64,000 nt of DNA, from NCBI RefSeq assembly GCF_009856625.1, contig NZ_CP047241.1, forward strand, positions 496,001-560,000. Direction: 5' to 3'. This document shows, piece by piece, positions 61,810 to 64,000 of this stretch. This DNA is from Aquitalea denitrificans (lineage in GTDB: Bacteria > Pseudomonadota > Gammaproteobacteria > Burkholderiales > Chromobacteriaceae). Position 1 is the stretch's first letter, and each line of letters begins with the position of its first letter. A program made the position numbers and the translations under genes. The notes below the pieces were generated by a model. It saw only the letters and a program-made list of their open reading frames with translations. It made no database searches and had not been told where the DNA came from.

Positions 61810-63870
61810 ATGCGCTATCCGCACCTGTTTGCGCCCATTACCCTGAACAAGCTGACGCTGCGCAACCGCGTGGTGAGCACCGCGCATGCCGAGGTGTATG
61901 CCGAGCCGGGCGGCCTGCCCGGCGACCGTTACATCCGCTATTACGAAGAAAAGGCCAAGGGCGGCCTGGGCCTGGCCATTTGTGGCGGCTCCAGCCCGGT
62001 GTCCATCGACAGCCCGCAAAGCTGGTGGAAGTCGGTAAACCTGGCCACCGACGCCATCATCGACCCGCTGGCGCGGCTGGCCGAGGCCATGCACCGCCAC
62101 GGCGCCAAGATCATGATCCAGGCCACCCACATGGGCCGCCGCTCCAGCTATTACGGCGAGCACTGGCCGCATCTGGTCAGCCCGTCCGGCATTCGCGAAC
62201 CGGTACACCGTGGCAACGCCAAGGTGATCGAGCAGCATGAAATCCGCCGCATCATTGCCGACTTTGCCCAGGCTGCGCGCCGGGTAAAGGCAGCCGGCAT
62301 GGACGGTATCGAGATTTCCGCCGCCCACCAGCATCTGATCGACCAGTTCTGGAGCCCGCGCACCAACTTCCGCAGCGACGAATGGGGCGGCAGCTTTGAA
62401 AACCGCCTGCGCTTTGGTGTGGAAGTGCTCAATGCGGTGCGTGCCGAAGTAGGCCCGGATTTCTGCGTCGGCCTGCGCATGTGCGGTGACGAATTCCATG
62501 AAGACGGCCTGAGCCACGACATGCTGAAGGACATTGCCGCGGCCATGTCGGAAACCGGCCTGATCGACTACCTGTCGGTGGTGGGCTCCGGTGCCGACAC
62601 CCACAACACCCTGGCCAACTGCATGCCGCCGATGGCCTTGCCGCCGGAGCCGTTTGTGCATCTGGCTGCCGGCATCAAGTCGGTGTCCAAGGTGCCGGTG
62701 ATGCACGCGCAAAGCATTCGCGACCCGGTACAGGCCGAACGCATTCTGGCCAGCGGCATGGTGGACATGGTGGGCATGACCCGCGCCCATATTGCCGACC
62801 CGCATCTGGTGATCAAGATCCGCGATGGCAAGGAAGACCAGATCCGCCAGTGTGTGGGGGCCAACTACTGCATCGACCGCCAGTATCACGGTCAGGACGT
62901 GCTGTGCATCCAGAATGCCGCCACCAGCCGTGAAGCCACCATGCCGCACGACATTGCCAAGGCCGACAAGCTGCGCAAGGTGGTGGTGGTGGGTGCCGGC
63001 CCGGCCGGGCTGGAAGCCGCCCGCGTGGCGCGCGAGCGTGGCCATGAAGTGGTGCTGTTCGAGAAACAGCCGCAGGTAGGCGGGCAGATCGTACTCGCCG
63101 CCAAGGCCCCTCAGCGCGAACAGATGGCCGGCATCGTGCGCTGGCTGGACATGGAAACCCAGCGTCTGGGGGTGGATCGCCGTCTGGGCGTGGCTGCCGA
63201 CAAGGCGATGATTCTGGCGGAAAAACCGGACATCGTGGTGCTGGCCACCGGCGGTATTCCCTATACCAGCCAGGTGCCGGACTGGGGCGTGGAAGAGGGC
63301 GTGGCCGTCAGCAGCTGGGACATCCTGTCCGGCAAGGTGGAGCCGGGCAAGAACGTGCTGGTGTATGACGCCGTCAGCACCCAGGCCGGTTTCGGCGTGG
63401 CCGACTTCCTGTCCAGCCGTGGCAGCACGGTGGAAATCGTTACCCCCGACGTGAAAGTGGGCGACGACACCGGCGGGACGACTTTCCCCATTTTCTACCG
63501 CCGCCTGTACGCACAGGGCATCATCCCCACCCCCAATTTCTGGCTGGACAAGGTGTATGCCGAAGGCGACAAGAAAATCGCCGTGCTGCGCAACGAATAC
63601 ACCGAGGCGCTGGAAGAACGGGCGGTGGATCAGGTGGTGATCGAAAACGGCATCCTGCCCAATGACAGCCTGTACTGGGACATGAAGGAGCTGTCAAAGA
63701 ACCAGGGCCATACCGATGTCCACACCCTGTTTGCCTCGCAGCCGCAGCCTTCCCTGTCGCAGCCGCTGGCGGCGGGTGAGTTTTTGCTGTTCCGCGTGGG
63801 TGACTGCATTTCCATGCACAACATCCACGGTGCTATCTACGACGCCCTGCGTCTGGTGAAGGATTTCTGA
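61810..63870 (+). CDS. dgcA: Dimethylglycine demethylation oxidoreductase DgcA
   Basis: 686 residues. An N-terminal old-yellow-enzyme-type TIM barrel binds FMN (YPHLFAPITLNKLTLRNRVVSTAHAE; GMDGIEISAAHQHLIDQF). A 4Fe-4S Cys cluster region follows (CVGANYCIDRQYHGQDVLCIQNAA), then a C-terminal FAD/NAD domain (KVVVVGAGPAGLEAARVARERGHEV). The same plan is found in trimethylamine and dimethylglycine dehydrogenases. With DgcB it demethylates dimethylglycine to sarcosine, feeding soxBDAG. It follows the DUF5943 gene by 15 bp, and dgcB starts 1 base after its stop. Confidence 0.94.
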   Translation: MRYPHLFAPITLNKLTLRNRVVSTAHAEVYAEPGGLPGDRYIRYYEEKAKGGLGLAICGGSSPVSIDSPQSWWKSVNLATDAIIDPLARLAEAMHRHGAKIMIQATHMGRRSSYYGEHWPHLVSPSGIREPVHRGNAKVIEQHEIRRIIADFAQAARRVKAAGMDGIEISAAHQHLIDQFWSPRTNFRSDEWGGSFENRLRFGVEVLNAVRAEVGPDFCVGLRMCGDEFHEDGLSHDMLKDIAAAMSETGLIDYLSVVGSGADTHNTLANCMPPMALPPEPFVHLAAGIKSVSKVPVMHAQSIRDPVQAERILASGMVDMVGMTRAHIADPHLVIKIRDGKEDQIRQCVGANYCIDRQYHGQDVLCIQNAATSREATMPHDIAKADKLRKVVVVGAGPAGLEAARVARERGHEVVLFEKQPQVGGQIVLAAKAPQREQMAGIVRWLDMETQRLGVDRRLGVAADKAMILAEKPDIVVLATGGIPYTSQVPDWGVEEGVAVSSWDILSGKVEPGKNVLVYDAVSTQAGFGVADFLSSRGSTVEIVTPDVKVGDDTGGTTFPIFYRRLYAQGIIPTPNFWLDKVYAEGDKKIAVLRNEYTEALEERAVDQVVIENGILPNDSLYWDMKELSKNQGHTDVHTLFASQPQPSLSQPLAAGEFLLFRVGDCISMHNIHGAIYDALRLVKDF

Positions 63871-63871
63871 C

Positions 63872-64000
63872 ATGAGCTTCTCCCTTGCCCATGCCCTGAC
63901 CGGACTGTTCTGGCTGGGTGCTCTCCTGCTGCTGGGTGGCCTGGCCAGACGTGCCAGCCTGTGGCAGCAGGGGCGCAGCGCCAGTGTGTCCTGGCTTGGC
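63872..64000 (+). CDS. dgcB: DgcB, dimethylglycine demethylation protein (3' end missing)
   Basis: Only the first 43 residues are in the window (MSFSLAHALTGLFWLGALLL...), a hydrophobic N-terminus followed by RRASLWQQGR. The position directly after dgcA and the hydrophobic start fit DgcB, a membrane Fe-S protein of the (Fe-S)-binding/heterodisulfide-reductase type. Identification rests mainly on gene order. Confidence 0.7.
   Translation, partial: MSFSLAHALTGLFWLGALLLLGGLARRASLWQQGRSASVSWLG

Noticed and set aside
61072..63045. Long open frame on the minus strand opposite dgcA.
   Set aside because: It is a high-G+C shadow of dgcA, DUF5943 and leader copy B; His/Gly-rich with no family resemblance. 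Similar shadows opposite soxA, betB, mutS and idh were also left out.

Overview
The window is about 60% G+C, densely coded, and carries chromosomal genes of betaproteobacterial type. Protein similarities and gene order (surE-pcm-nlpD-rpoS, rpsP-rimM-trmD-rplS, clpSA next to a cold-shock gene, fnr beside hemN, nsrR-hmp) point to the Neisseriales, most likely Chromobacteriaceae (Chromobacterium, Aquitalea or Vogesella type). The genus is an inference. I see no rRNA, tRNA, CRISPR array, transposase or intact prophage.

Layout. 1-3.5 kb: the end of a MoxR ATPase gene, then a DUF58 protein and a TgpA-like transglutaminase. 3.6-8.2 kb, minus strand: surE-pcm-nlpD-rpoS, with nadA further upstream. 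8.7-14.4 kb, plus strand: a Pat-type protein acetyltransferase, the rpsP-rimM-trmD-rplS operon and xerD. 14.5-17.5 kb: clpS-clpA divergent from a cold-shock gene. 17.6-19.8 kb: mdtH and a divergent LysR regulator. 19.8-26.5 kb: two unrelated NADP isocitrate dehydrogenases (dimeric icd and monomeric idh), rluE and aceK. 26.6-30.3 kb: two tandem paralogous genes of unknown function downstream of mutS. 30.7-37.4 kb: ugpQ, a SemiSWEET-type protein, an orphan periplasmic binding protein, an AT-rich metallo-beta-lactamase-fold gene, suhB, trmJ, a DUF1853 gene and a flavodoxin-like gene. 37.5-44 kb: fnr and hemN, nsrR and hmp, and a chemotaxis receptor. 44.2-64 kb: a choline and glycine-betaine catabolic island.

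The island could carry choline to glycine: betA and betB (choline to betaine), a DUF5943 protein with dgcA and dgcB (dimethylglycine demethylation), soxBDAG (sarcosine to glycine), purU (deformylation of formyl-tetrahydrofolate), an OpuAC-type binding protein, an MHS-family transporter and a dipeptidase-family protein. The betaine monooxygenase gbcAB is not in the window and may lie beyond its end, as dgcB runs off at base 64000.

Two features stand out. (1) Between purU and betB is an orphan phage-type module: a three-way-junction RNA with the architecture of the C4 antisense RNAs of phages P1 and P22, directly upstream of a Bro-N antirepressor-like gene, with no prophage around it. (2) A leader of about 170 bp occurs twice in direct orientation, before the MHS transporter gene and before the DUF5943 gene. 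One copy retains a decayed fragment of the start of the DUF5943 gene, so a promoter/leader appears to have been duplicated within the catabolic island. Both observations rest on reading the sequence and have not been tested by covariance-model or database searches.
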